A stretch of 64,000 nt of DNA. It comes from Dyella humicola. GTDB taxonomy: Bacteria > Pseudomonadota > Gammaproteobacteria > Xanthomonadales > Rhodanobacteraceae. Position numbers and translations under genes: made by a program. The notes below the pieces were generated by a model. That model did no database searches, was not told where the DNA came from, and saw only the letters and a program-made list of their open reading frames with translations. The stretch is from the NCBI RefSeq assembly GCF_026283945.1, contig NZ_JAPDPC010000001.1, positions 372,001 through 436,000 of the forward strand. The letters run 5' to 3'. Below are positions 1 to 9,405 of the stretch, piece by piece (the stretch's first letter is position 1; each line of letters begins with the position of its first letter).

Positions 1-264
1 ACCGAACAGGTGGCCTGCTACGCCGGCATTTCACGCACCTCGCTGGAAGAGCATTTCAAGCGGGAGCTGAAGAAGTCCGTGCATCAGGTGATCCTGGACC
101 ACAAGCTGGAAACCGCGCGGCACATGCTGGCCAATCCGCTGGTATCGCTGTCCGACGTGGCCGTGCGCAGCGGGTTTACCTCGTTGCAATACATGTACGC
201 GGTGTTCCGGCGTGAGTTCAACTGCACGCCGAAGCAGTATCTGGAACAGCTGCGGGCGTCGTAA
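1..264 (+). CDS. XylR-type AraC-family activator, C-terminal part (cut by window edge)
   Basis: The frame is open from base 1 and ends at TAA 262-264, so only the last 87 residues are present. They form the second half of an AraC-type DNA-binding domain with two helix-turn-helix units: ISRTSLEEHFKRELKKSVHQ, then VSLSDVAVRSGFTSLQYMYAVFRRE and a TPKQYL ending. The SLQYMYAVF..TPKQY part closely resembles the end of Escherichia coli XylR, which joins a LacI-like sugar-binding domain to an AraC domain. The missing N-terminus may therefore be a sugar sensor. The gene converges on the xyloglucan enzymes downstream and may be their regulator; that role is inferred from position. Confidence 0.8.
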   Translation, partial: TEQVACYAGISRTSLEEHFKRELKKSVHQVILDHKLETARHMLANPLVSLSDVAVRSGFTSLQYMYAVFRREFNCTPKQYLEQLRAS

Positions 265-275
265 GACGCGTGCGT

Positions 276-297
276 CGCCCCGGCCTTGGCCGGGGCG
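276..297. terminator. Hairpin between convergent genes
   Basis: A 10-bp GC stem (CGCCCCGGCC / GGCCGGGGCG) with a TT loop lies between the stop of the AraC-type gene (264) and the stop of the GH3 gene (328). It has no clear T-run. The position suits a shared bidirectional terminator. Confidence 0.55.
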
Positions 298-327
298 AAT
301 GGCTGGCCACCAGCTATCAGATGGGCG

Positions 328-2850
328 CTATGGCGCCAGCGACAGTTCCGCCGTCAGCGGGGTGTCATCGGAAGCATCGCCCACGTAGAGCTTGAACATG
401 CCCGGGTCGACCTTCCAGCCATGGCTGGCCACGTCGTAATAGGCAAACGCGCGTCGATCGAGCTTCAGCGTCACATGCTGCGTCTTGCCCGGGGCCAGGC
501 GCACTTTCTGGTACGCCTTCAATTCACGCGCCGGCCGCGCCGCCTTGGCGGATGGATCGCCCACATACAACTGGGCCACGTCGGCGGCGTCCACCTTGCC
601 CGTGTTGGTAAGGTCGAACGATACGCTGACGTTGTCCTGCGCATCCGGCTTGCTCACGCTGAGGTGGGCAAAGGCGAACGTGCTGTAGGAGAGGCCGTGG
701 CCGAAGGCGAACAGGGGCTGCGTCTGCTCGGGGTGGCTGGTGTACCAGCGATAACCGAGGAACACGCCTTCCTGGTAGGCCACGTCGAATGGCTGGCCGA
801 AGGTGAATGACTTGGGTTCATACCCGGCATGCGCGGGATTGTCCGCGATATCGCGCTCGAAGCTGATCGGCAGCTTGCCTTCCGGCGAATGCTGGCCGAA
901 CAGGACCTGCGCGATCGCGGTGCCGCCTTCCTGGCCTGGGTACCAGGTTTGCAGCAAGGCGGGTACCTGGTCCAGCCAGCGATGGCTTGCATAGCCGCCG
1001 CCGGACGTCACCGTCACCACGGTTTTCGGATTGGCTGCTGCCACCGCTTCGATCAGCGCGTCCTGGCCCCATGGCAAATCGTAGCTGCGATCGAACGCCT
1101 CGCTTTCCGAGGCGGGATCGAAGCCGACCGCGACGATCGCCGCATCAGCCTGTTTCGCCATTTTTCGTGCATCGGCGGAAATCATGTCATCGACGGCGAC
1201 CACGCCAAAACCCATGCGGCTGTAATCGACGTCGGGCTTGTAGTCGAGTCGGATCGTCACGGGCTGGTTGGCGTGCAGCGCCAGCGTGGCATACCGCGGC
1301 GCCTGGCCTTCGCGGTGCGGCTGTTCGATGGCCGGCTTGCCGTCGACATAAAGCGTGTAGGTGTCTTCGCTGGCGGCGGCGGTGAGGAACAGGTACTTGC
1401 CATCCCGCACCGGTGTGAAGCGACCGCTCCAGCGCATGCTCTTGCGTTGCTTGGCCGGGCTGGTCCACAGCTCCGACTTCCACTGGTCGACATGCGCATC
1501 GATGCTGGTCGCGGGCGTGCCGGCGAAGCCGTCGTTGGCGAACACGTCCTTGCGCAGGCCGGTTTCGCCGTGGGGCCCGGTGAACTGGCCCTGCTTGAAG
1601 ACGTCCATCGGCGCGGGCAGGCCGCGGGTGTACAGCACCGTCACCTTGTCGCCCAGCAAGTGACGGATGCCATCCAGGATGCTTTGCGCGTGAAACGTAT
1701 CCACATGTGAACTGCCGCCGGCGCCGGCAATGGCCGGATCGGCGTCGGGTCCGATCACCGCGATGGTCTTGATTGCGCGGGCATCCAGCGGGAGCACCTG
1801 ATGCTCGTTCTTCAGCAGGGTGAGGCTTTCCAGCGCATTCTGCAGCGCCACCTTGTCGTTCTCTGCACTGTCGGGCGGCAGGCTGGAAACGGTCTGCTCG
1901 CGATCAAGAAAGCCGAAGCGCACGGCGGTGCGCAGGATGCGGCGAACTTTGTCGTCGAGTTCGGCTTGCGTCAGCGTGCCGTCCTTGAGCCTGGCCGCGA
2001 TCAGGCCGGCATTCATCAGTTCCGCATTGGGCATTTCCAGGTCCAGCCCGGCCTTGAACGCTTTCGCGCCATCGTGCACGGCACCCCAGTCGGACATCAG
2101 CAGACCGTCGAAGCCCCATTGTTGCTTCAGGATATCGGTGAGCAGCAGCTGGCTTTCGGAGGTGTAGTCGTGATTGAGCAGGTTGTAGCTGCTCATCACC
2201 GCGCCTACGTGGCCTTGCCGCACGGCCATCTCGAAGGCCGGCAGGTAGATTTCATGCAGGGTGCGTTCGTCGATGAGGCTATCGACGTGACGACGATCGT
2301 ATTCGGAGTTGTTGGCGGCGTAGTGCTTGACCGTGGCGACCACGCCCTGGCTCTGGATGCCATCGATCAGGCCGACGGCCGTGCTGCCGGACAGCAGCGG
2401 GTCCTCGCCGAAATATTCCATGTTGCGGCCGTTGAGCGGCGAGCGGTACATGTTCACACCGGGGCCGAGGATGAAGTGCACGCCGCGCGCACGCGCATCG
2501 CGGCCCATGGCCTCGCCCACGCGCTCGGCCAGTGCCGGATCCCACGTTGCCGCCAGCCCGATGCCGGCCGCATAGGCGGTGGATTTTCCGAACACGCGCA
2601 CGCCATACGGGCCGTCGGACATCTTCAGCGGCGGCAGGCCGATGGTCGGCTGCGCGATGGTGTAGAAGTTGTCCTTGCCGCCGATCAGCTGCAGTTTCTG
2701 TTCGAGCGAGAGCTTGGCCAGCAGTCCATCCACGCGGCGTTCAATGCCGGCGTTGTCTGGCGTCGGCGCTGCGCCTGCGCAGGCAAGCGGCTGGATCAGC
2801 ATCGCGAGGCTCAACGACAACAGTGCGGGTTTCAGCCAGGACTTGCGCAT
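328..2850 (-). CDS. GH3 beta-glucosidase with PA14 insert, secreted
   Basis: An 840-residue glycoside hydrolase family 3 enzyme that removes glucose or other sugars from the non-reducing ends of oligosaccharides. A signal peptide covers about residues 1-27. The N-terminal barrel carries GPGVNMYRSPLNGRNMEYFGE, KHYAANN (175-181) and SDWGA with the expected nucleophile Asp254. A PA14 domain (about 400-560) is inserted in the second catalytic domain, and a fibronectin-III-like domain ends the protein. This layout is usual for bacterial beta-glucosidases with a carbohydrate-binding PA14. AAAGG lies 6 bases before the ATG. It lies 330 bp downstream of the GH74 gene on the same strand, separated by a hairpin repeat, and probably completes xyloglucan-oligosaccharide breakdown in the periplasm. 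Confidence 0.92.
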   Translation of the reverse strand: MRKSWLKPALLSLSLAMLIQPLACAGAAPTPDNAGIERRVDGLLAKLSLEQKLQLIGGKDNFYTIAQPTIGLPPLKMSDGPYGVRVFGKSTAYAAGIGLAATWDPALAERVGEAMGRDARARGVHFILGPGVNMYRSPLNGRNMEYFGEDPLLSGSTAVGLIDGIQSQGVVATVKHYAANNSEYDRRHVDSLIDERTLHEIYLPAFEMAVRQGHVGAVMSSYNLLNHDYTSESQLLLTDILKQQWGFDGLLMSDWGAVHDGAKAFKAGLDLEMPNAELMNAGLIAARLKDGTLTQAELDDKVRRILRTAVRFGFLDREQTVSSLPPDSAENDKVALQNALESLTLLKNEHQVLPLDARAIKTIAVIGPDADPAIAGAGGSSHVDTFHAQSILDGIRHLLGDKVTVLYTRGLPAPMDVFKQGQFTGPHGETGLRKDVFANDGFAGTPATSIDAHVDQWKSELWTSPAKQRKSMRWSGRFTPVRDGKYLFLTAAASEDTYTLYVDGKPAIEQPHREGQAPRYATLALHANQPVTIRLDYKPDVDYSRMGFGVVAVDDMISADARKMAKQADAAIVAVGFDPASESEAFDRSYDLPWGQDALIEAVAAANPKTVVTVTSGGGYASHRWLDQVPALLQTWYPGQEGGTAIAQVLFGQHSPEGKLPISFERDIADNPAHAGYEPKSFTFGQPFDVAYQEGVFLGYRWYTSHPEQTQPLFAFGHGLSYSTFAFAHLSVSKPDAQDNVSVSFDLTNTGKVDAADVAQLYVGDPSAKAARPARELKAYQKVRLAPGKTQHVTLKLDRRAFAYYDVASHGWKVDPGMFKLYVGDASDDTPLTAELSLAP

Positions 2851-3042
2851 GGAATGCCTTTCAATGAGAGGTGGGGGTCAGTAGCGCCAAGCTGGAACAT
2901 GCCGACGGACAACAGCCCGATTAAGTGGCGCCATGGCCGATACATGTATTTGCCCACTCGGCGCCCGTTCAAATTTTCCGGATCAGGGCCGGAAGCTCCC
3001 TAGACGTTGGCTTCTACGGAGTCGCCATCCCAGTTCCCTCAC

Positions 3043-3141
3043 CGTCATCCCCGCGAAAGCGGGGATCCAGTGACTTTTGCTCTTGCGCCACGTTGAACCA
3101 AAGGCCAAAGGCACTGGATCCCCGCTTTCGCGGGGATGACG
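3043..3141. repeat. 99-bp double-hairpin GTCATCC repeat element
   Basis: Two 30-bp arms (3043-3072 and 3112-3141) are exact reverse complements around a 39-bp spacer, and each arm is itself a hairpin (CCCCGC-GAAA-GCGGGG). The element sits between the GH74 stop and the GH3 start. Related copies are at 50411-50506, with simpler hairpins at 44941-44972 and 53578-53603. This resembles dispersed REP/MITE-like repeats of Xanthomonadales. It may act as a transcript-stabilising or terminating structure between the two genes. Confidence 0.8.
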
Positions 3142-3180
3142 ACTTTGGAAGGGGGCCGCAGATTCCTCACACTTACAGAC

Positions 3181-5424
3181 TCAGGGTCTCTCGGCTTTGG
3201 CAGGATCGCCGTAGACAATGCCGCGCCCGCTGGTGCCGAAATACACACGGCCAAACAGGCGCGGATCGCCGGTGATCATGCTGATCTCGCCGTAACGATG
3301 GGCGTCATCGTCGATGCGCAGCCAATGCTGGCCTTCGTCGATGGAGCGAAAGATGCCCGCTTCACCGTTACGCGTGCCGGCTGCGTACAGCGTCGCCTGA
3401 GATCGACCGGGCGCCGGCATGCCAAAGCCGAAGGCGTCCACGCTGCTCAATTCGCGGGTGCTGGCCAGACGCGCCCCCGTGTCGTTGCCGAGGACGAGTC
3501 CCTCGTGGCTGGACAGATAAAACTGCCCAGCCACGTCCGGCGAGGCGTGCAGGCGCAGATGCGAGGCCGAGCCCGCGAACGCGCCCAGGTCGCCGTGGAT
3601 CGGCTGAAAGTGTGCGCCGCCATCGCGGCTGACAAACAGCGTTTTCTGCGCCGCGTCGACCGCGTAAAAGCGCTGTGGGTCGAGACGATCGGCGACCACG
3701 TGTAGATGCCCTTCCAGACCGTCGGTCGTCTGCCAGTGTTGGCCGAAGTCAGCGGTGAGATAGCCGTGCTTCGCTTCGCGCGGGAACCACAGCACATGCC
3801 CCGCGTCCGCCGCGATGGCGATGCTGCCGCCGCCTTCACCTTCCATGTTGGCGGGTTCGTTGGCGAAGGCCTGCCAATGGTTGCCGCCATCGGTGGAGTA
3901 GGCCGCGCGGACAGCCGGCTGCGAAGGCTGGCGTAGCCAGCCGCTGCGCACGATCACGTCGGGCTTGCCGCCCGCGTAGTCAACGTCGTCGGCATCCGTG
4001 TAGCGCGGTGGAGTGGCGAACTGCGGCGGCGCCACCTCGAGTTCATCGTGGCGGTAACCGTCCAGGTCGTACATCGCGCTGATCAGGTGGGCACCGGCGG
4101 ATGGACTGATGATGGCCTTGGGGACGATCTCCTCCAGGCCTTGATCGAGGAATTGCCAGTGCACCGTGCCGCCGTGGTCGAGTTGGCCCAGGTCGTTCGC
4201 AGCCCATACGCCGTAACCGGTGACGAACCATGCGCGGTCGGCGTCATGCGGGTCGATGGCGATGGAGGCAATCCAGTGCGGCGTGTGTTCCTTTAACCAG
4301 ACCGGGTGTTCGGTATCGAACTGCGAGTGCGCAAAGACCTCCTGCCAATGCTGGCCGCCATCCGTGCTGCGGAACAGCAGATCCTTTGGCGTGTAATGCC
4401 CGAACGTGGCGGTCATCACCACTTGCGGGTTCTTCGCATCGACCGCCACGCCGTCCCAGCCATAGCCGCTGGGGTGGCCCGCCGCGCGGGGCAGTGGCGT
4501 GATGTCGGTCCACTGGCCGTCCGCAGGCGTGTATTTCCACACCGCGCCATCGTGCACGCTGTCCGGTCCGGGTTCGTCGCCGAAGGTGAGGTAATAGGCG
4601 CCATCGCCAGCGCGCAGCATGTGGTGAGGACGCAGGCCGTCGGGCTGGCCTGCGACCGCACTCCAGCTCTGGCCGCCATCGGTGGAGTGATAGAGGCTGG
4701 TGTCTTGGGTGGAGACGCCGGCGTACAAGCTGCGGCTAGGGTGTCCGGGCCTGCCGCTGGTCGGATCAAACACCACGAACACGATGCCTACCGGCTGCGC
4801 GCGCGTGGCGTGGGTAGCGTGGGTGCCGGCGCTGGTGGCGATGGCGGGGAAACCGTCCACTTTCGCCCAGTGCGCGCCATGGTCCGCGCTGCGCCACAGG
4901 CCGGCGGTGCGCGAACCGAGGAACAAAATGCGCCCGTCGTTCGGATCGACCGCGAGCCGTTCACCGTTGTTGCGGCCCTGCTCATTGCCGCCCATCGGAA
5001 ACGGCAGGTCGCTGCGGGTGAAATGGGAGCCGCGATCGGTGGAAATCAGTACCGCGCCGTTGCCGGCTGCGGGGAAGGTATAGGTGCCGGTCAGCAGGTA
5101 AAGCCGCTTGGCGTCACGCGGATCGACGGCGAGGCTGTCCACGCCGTAGAGATTATTGTCGCCAGCGGGAAGCCAGTCCTGCAGTGGCGTCCACTGCGCA
5201 CGCGCCTGGTCCCAGCGATACGCGCCGCCCACATCGGTGCGCGCATAGAGCAAGCCATTGGCGGCGGGGTGGTAGAGCAAGCCGCTGACAAAGCCACCGC
5301 CACCCATGCGGACATTGGCATAGCGGTACGAAACGGCACCGTCGCTTGCATGCGTAGGCATGCAAGCGACGGTGAGCAGACAGGCAAGCATCCAGCGGCT
5401 TGCCTTGTTCGCCTGAGCGAGCAT
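3181..5424 (-). CDS. GH74 xyloglucanase, secreted
   Basis: A 747-residue family 74 glycoside hydrolase, expected to cleave the xyloglucan backbone in the periplasm or outside the cell. A signal peptide (about 1-27, ending THAS) is followed by repeated beta-propeller blades with Asp-box-like signatures (STDGGQSW, STDGGNHW, SIDEGQHW). The family motif ARTDVGGAYRWD is at 61-72; its Asp64 matches a position considered catalytic in GH74. The frame is open much further upstream, but the ATG at 5422-5424 is chosen because it gives a proper signal peptide and overlaps the receptor stop by one base (TAATG), which implies translational coupling. The length fits a GH74 without a binding module. Confidence 0.92.
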   Translation of the reverse strand: MLAQANKASRWMLACLLTVACMPTHASDGAVSYRYANVRMGGGGFVSGLLYHPAANGLLYARTDVGGAYRWDQARAQWTPLQDWLPAGDNNLYGVDSLAVDPRDAKRLYLLTGTYTFPAAGNGAVLISTDRGSHFTRSDLPFPMGGNEQGRNNGERLAVDPNDGRILFLGSRTAGLWRSADHGAHWAKVDGFPAIATSAGTHATHATRAQPVGIVFVVFDPTSGRPGHPSRSLYAGVSTQDTSLYHSTDGGQSWSAVAGQPDGLRPHHMLRAGDGAYYLTFGDEPGPDSVHDGAVWKYTPADGQWTDITPLPRAAGHPSGYGWDGVAVDAKNPQVVMTATFGHYTPKDLLFRSTDGGQHWQEVFAHSQFDTEHPVWLKEHTPHWIASIAIDPHDADRAWFVTGYGVWAANDLGQLDHGGTVHWQFLDQGLEEIVPKAIISPSAGAHLISAMYDLDGYRHDELEVAPPQFATPPRYTDADDVDYAGGKPDVIVRSGWLRQPSQPAVRAAYSTDGGNHWQAFANEPANMEGEGGGSIAIAADAGHVLWFPREAKHGYLTADFGQHWQTTDGLEGHLHVVADRLDPQRFYAVDAAQKTLFVSRDGGAHFQPIHGDLGAFAGSASHLRLHASPDVAGQFYLSSHEGLVLGNDTGARLASTRELSSVDAFGFGMPAPGRSQATLYAAGTRNGEAGIFRSIDEGQHWLRIDDDAHRYGEISMITGDPRLFGRVYFGTSGRGIVYGDPAKAERP

Positions 5425-8400
5425 TAGAACGTGCCGCGGAACACGAGCTCGTAACGACGATCGTTCTGGAAGATCGCGCGGGTGTACAGGTTCGGATCCA
5501 CCGTGCCATTGACATAGGTGGAGGGACCCATCAGCACGCGCGTGGTCGTGTTGGTGAGGTTGTTCATCTGCAAGCCGATCTGCAGATTCTTGTTGATCTT
5601 GTAGAACACCGAGGCGTCGAGCGTGCCAGCCGAATCGTTCCACATGGGCAGGTAGGTGTCACCCGAATCCTCGGCCGTGATCAGGTAGCGGCTGCGCCAC
5701 GACCAGGCCACGCGTGCGGACCACTTGCTGTACTCGTACATGCCGATCAGGTTGTAGCTGTTCTTCGACAGGCCGGCCATCGGCAGCGGCGGGTTGGTGA
5801 CGACGAAATTCGCGCCGCACGAACCGTTGGCATGGTCGGGATCACACGAGGTGGTGCCGGAGATCTTGCTGCTGTTGAGGTAGGTGTAGTTGGCCTGGAA
5901 GCCCAGGCCCTTCCATGCACCCGGCAGGAAGTCGAAGAACTGCGAGTAACCTGCCTCGGCGCCCCTCACGCGACCCGTACCAGCGTTCTGCGGACCGGTG
6001 ACCGCGAACTCCTGGCCGCTGATGTTCTCGGTAGTGATTTCGTTGGTGATGTAGTTCTTGATTTCCTTGTAGAACACCGTCGTGTACAGCATGCCGGTCG
6101 GTGCGAAATACCATTCCAGCGCGGAGTCGAACTGGTTGGCCTCCATCGGCTTCAGGTTCGGATTGCCGCCGGTGCTGGCAGTCCAGCCGGTGATGGTCGG
6201 CTCCTGGCCTGCCGGACCACCCCACGAAGCACCGAGCTTCATGTACGAGTTGAGCTGGGTGATATCCGGGCGTGTCATCGCCTTCGACGCGGCCAGGCGC
6301 AGCTGCAGATCGTCGGTCAGCTTGAAGCGGAGGTTCAGGCTGGGCAGCAGGTTGTGGTAACTGCCCTTGCCATCGATCGGTACATAGGCGCCGCTGAACA
6401 AGGCCAGCTGTGCCGGCGTCAGGTTGGCCGTGCTGCCGCTGATATTGCTTGCCGCGGGATACTGGATGGAGCCATTGGAACGCACGTCGGTATTGACGAA
6501 GCGCAGGCCGATGTTGCCGTCGAAGGGAACGCCCAGCGCGGTGTCATTGCCGAAGTAGAGCGAGGCGTAAGCGGCCTGCGTCTTTTCGTTCAGGTGGTTG
6601 TCTTCCCCAGCCAGCCCCGGAACCTGTGCCTGCCAACCACCGGCGGCCTCGATCGCATACAGCTGCTGAATCGCCGCCTTGTAGTTGCTCACCAGCGCAT
6701 TGCTGGGGAACCACAACGTGTTCGGCAGGTTCGCGCCGCGGTAGAAGTTGGACATCGTGTACTGCTCGGTCATCGACGACGGGATCTGGTTGAACCAGTC
6801 CAGGCCCGTCGACGTGTAACCGGAGGTCTTCCAGATCTGGCTGATCGGGCCCCAGTTGTAGCCACTGCTGGTGTTGTTGCTCTCGGCATCACGATCGGTG
6901 AAACGCACGCCGACACGGAAGAACTGCAGCCAGCTGCTGTCCTGGAAGTTGTATTCCAGGTCTGTGCGAATCGTGCGCTGCTCGGCGTAGTCCTTCTCCA
7001 GGTGGTCCATCGCCGCACCCAGGTAATAGTTGCCCTTGTTGGCGAGGTAGCTGGGATCGGACAGGGTCAGGCTGGGCGTGCCGACCACGCTCACGTTCGC
7101 TGGCGGCATGTAGAACTGGCCGAATACCGAGAAATCCGTCATGTCGCTGGTCGACTTGACGAGCTGCACGTCGGCCGTCAGCAGCATGTGATCGTTGATG
7201 TTGTACTTCATCCCGTTCGACCAGTCCGTGGTGCGGGTGAACTGGGTCTGGATACGGTTATCGGTGTAGTAGTTCACATAACCGTTGGGAATACCTATCG
7301 ACGACGGGCCGCGCCATGCGTCGGACGCCATGGTGCCGCTCTGGAAGATGCCCTGGCTGTTGTAGTTGAACTCGGTACCGGGTGCAGGCAGGACGTTGTT
7401 GTAGGCGCTCTCGTTCGTCTGCACATTGTGCTGGTCCCACTGCAGGTTGTAGTCCGAGCGGAAGAACTGGGAGGTGAACTCAAGATCGTTGGTCGGACGC
7501 CACTGCAAGGCGCCGTACAGGCCGATGCGACGGCGCTGCATCTGCATTTCCAGCCAGTTGATGTCGCCAGGCACGTAGACCGTGCTGGTGGGCGAGCCGG
7601 CGGCGATGTTCGGGGCGTAATAGGCCGTATCGGTCGCATTGGGACGCATGACGTACGGGTTGGTCTGGATGCCGTCGTTGCGCGACGCCAGTTCCGAGTA
7701 GGACACGTCGACGATCGCGCCGATTTCGCCGAGGTCCTCGGTCTTCCAGCGGTCGCTGTAGAGGAACGAAGCCGACGGCTTGCTCTTCTGCGCCATGTCC
7801 CCTTCGTTGATGCCGGTGGAGAAGCTGACCACCTGGCCCGGATTGTCGAACGGCATGCGTGTGCGCAGGTTCACCGTGCCGCCGATGCCGCCTTCGGTGA
7901 TTTCCGCCGACGGATTCTTGTATACGTCCACGCCTGCCATCAATTCAGCCGGCACGTCCTCGAAGCCGAGCGCGCGGCCGTTGTTGGCCGAGAAGCTGTC
8001 GCGGCCATTGAGCTGGCTGGCCACGTAGGGCAAACCACGGATCAGTACGCCGCTGCCTTCAGCGGACGGATGGTCCGGGTCATTGTCGGCCAGGAAGTGA
8101 TCCACCGTCACGCCGCTGATGCGCTGCAGGGTTTCGGTCACGCTGCGGTCGGGCAGGGCGTTCATGTCCGTCGCGGTGACGGAATCGACGATCTGGCTCG
8201 CGTTCTGCTTCAGCGACTGCGCCGTCTCCAGGCTGGCGCGGATGCCGGTGACCGTCACGCCATCGAGATTCTTGACGTCTTTCTGCTCGCCGTCCTTCTT
8301 CTTCTTCGCATCGGTCTTTGCATCGGACTTGGCCGGTGCCTGCGTCGTGGTACCCGTCGTCTGGCTAGCGTCCTGCGCCAGGGCGATGGTCGGCGCATAC

Positions 8401-8513
8401 ATGAGTGCCAGGCCCAGGGCGACGGCGGCCGTCAGTCGACGGCTGGACAGCGACACGGTGGAGGACAGGTACGCGCCATCCTGCAACACCGAAGTTTGCA
8501 TCTTGCTCTTCAT
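5424..8513 (-). CDS. TonB-dependent receptor, Xanthomonas/Caulobacter type
   Basis: A 1029-residue outer-membrane receptor of the family that imports plant polysaccharide fragments in Xanthomonads and Caulobacter. It has an unusually long signal region (cleavage near ALAQD, about residue 45), then a low-complexity linker. The plug follows (VTGIRASLETAQSLKQNA, PDRSVTETLQRISGVTVD, SGVLIRGLP, GGTVNLRT). A large 22-strand-type barrel closes with YELVFRGTF, the aromatic C-terminus expected for BAM insertion. The ATG at 8511-8513 is preceded by GGGGGAG at 10 bases. It is first in the cluster and coupled to the xyloglucanase, so xyloglucan oligosaccharides are the likely ligand; this is inferred from context. 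Confidence 0.93.
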   Translation of the reverse strand: MKSKMQTSVLQDGAYLSSTVSLSSRRLTAAVALGLALMYAPTIALAQDASQTTGTTTQAPAKSDAKTDAKKKKDGEQKDVKNLDGVTVTGIRASLETAQSLKQNASQIVDSVTATDMNALPDRSVTETLQRISGVTVDHFLADNDPDHPSAEGSGVLIRGLPYVASQLNGRDSFSANNGRALGFEDVPAELMAGVDVYKNPSAEITEGGIGGTVNLRTRMPFDNPGQVVSFSTGINEGDMAQKSKPSASFLYSDRWKTEDLGEIGAIVDVSYSELASRNDGIQTNPYVMRPNATDTAYYAPNIAAGSPTSTVYVPGDINWLEMQMQRRRIGLYGALQWRPTNDLEFTSQFFRSDYNLQWDQHNVQTNESAYNNVLPAPGTEFNYNSQGIFQSGTMASDAWRGPSSIGIPNGYVNYYTDNRIQTQFTRTTDWSNGMKYNINDHMLLTADVQLVKSTSDMTDFSVFGQFYMPPANVSVVGTPSLTLSDPSYLANKGNYYLGAAMDHLEKDYAEQRTIRTDLEYNFQDSSWLQFFRVGVRFTDRDAESNNTSSGYNWGPISQIWKTSGYTSTGLDWFNQIPSSMTEQYTMSNFYRGANLPNTLWFPSNALVSNYKAAIQQLYAIEAAGGWQAQVPGLAGEDNHLNEKTQAAYASLYFGNDTALGVPFDGNIGLRFVNTDVRSNGSIQYPAASNISGSTANLTPAQLALFSGAYVPIDGKGSYHNLLPSLNLRFKLTDDLQLRLAASKAMTRPDITQLNSYMKLGASWGGPAGQEPTITGWTASTGGNPNLKPMEANQFDSALEWYFAPTGMLYTTVFYKEIKNYITNEITTENISGQEFAVTGPQNAGTGRVRGAEAGYSQFFDFLPGAWKGLGFQANYTYLNSSKISGTTSCDPDHANGSCGANFVVTNPPLPMAGLSKNSYNLIGMYEYSKWSARVAWSWRSRYLITAEDSGDTYLPMWNDSAGTLDASVFYKINKNLQIGLQMNNLTNTTTRVLMGPSTYVNGTVDPNLYTRAIFQNDRRYELVFRGTF

Positions 8514-9405
8514 TCTTGGATCACTCCCCCAGCATGTGTAATGTCGCCGATGACTCGCGCCCTTCGGCTTATTTTTTTTCATCACGACGCCAGCCCGGTC
8601 CGCAAGATCTTGCAACGCGGTCCCCATTACCCGGTCTTAGGCGTTTGCGTAGTGAATAGGACGGAGTGCCTATAAACAATTACGAAATTGCTGGCCGTCT
8701 TTAATGATTCTTCGTTTGCAGTCGCCGCAATCAAGCGTTTGAATCCGACCCGCGTTTGCGCGATCGCGTCCCTGCAGGGCAATTCATTCCGTTCGTGGTG
8801 GATTATCCCAGCCTCGGGCGGCGGTGGGGGAGCTGCCTTGAGGTGCGCCCAGACGGTGACTGGGGCGTCTTGGCAAGGGGGGGGCATCAGCGCCGGCTGA
8901 CGACCATGTCCCCACCTGGCACGCGACCGTAGGACGCGCTGCCGGTGGTCAAGAGGTGGTCAACCTGTACTTCCGTGCTGGGCCTTCCGCTTCAGCTTTG
9001 TGCGGGTGACCCGGTGGCTTGCTGCTCATGAATATCTCCCTCGCTGCCGGAAAACAAGGCTCCTTGGTGCCCACCAGAGGCTGCTGGAAGCATCTCGCCC
9101 GGAACGCCATCGATGGTGCTCTCCGAGTGACGGGCCGCTCCAATGGCGGGGGGCGGGCGCCGTGGTCTACGAATGGTTTGGTCGACCCGCGGGCAAAAGT
9201 TGTACTCTCAACCAGTGGTTGCCCTTTTGGAGCAGCGCGAGCACGGTTCGTTACCTGGACTTGGCTTTGCATGCTGCTCTGATGCGCACCCGTCATGGGT
9301 AGCAGGGGTTACTGGCGGCCATTCAATCGGCACGGACGAGCAGGGCAGAGGCGTGGTCTCGACCATCTATCACTCGTCAGTGACAGTTCGATCTTGAGGT
9401 GTGTT
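8514..9405. other. Intergenic region upstream of receptor and response regulator
   Basis: About 890 bp without a convincing gene; the open frames here have no recognisable domain and mostly no ribosome-binding site. It must hold the receptor promoter (minus strand) and the response-regulator promoter (plus strand). The only clear element is the palindrome at 8602-8613. An AT-rich patch at about 8665-8700 may be promoter sequence. Confidence 0.5.
8602..8613. promoter_or_regulatory. 12-bp palindrome, candidate operator of the xyloglucan genes
   Basis: GCAAGATCTTGC is a perfect palindrome centred about 94 bp before the receptor start codon. Its size and symmetry suit a dimeric repressor or activator. 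No consensus for this locus is known to me, so the call rests on symmetry and position. Confidence 0.35.

Noticed and set aside
3181-5643. An 820-residue version of the xyloglucanase starting at 5643
   Set aside because: The extra N-terminal 73 residues lie inside the receptor gene and precede the signal peptide. The ATG at 5424 overlapping the receptor stop is far better.
5400-8675. A 1091-codon open frame antisense to the TonB-dependent receptor
   Set aside because: It mirrors a real gene with full domain support. Its protein is rich in Val, Arg, His and Gly without any recognisable motif, a common by-product of GC-rich third positions.
8949-9296. A 115-codon minus-strand frame before the response regulator
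   Set aside because: No ribosome-binding site, no motif and atypical composition. It appears to be a chance frame in the intergenic region.
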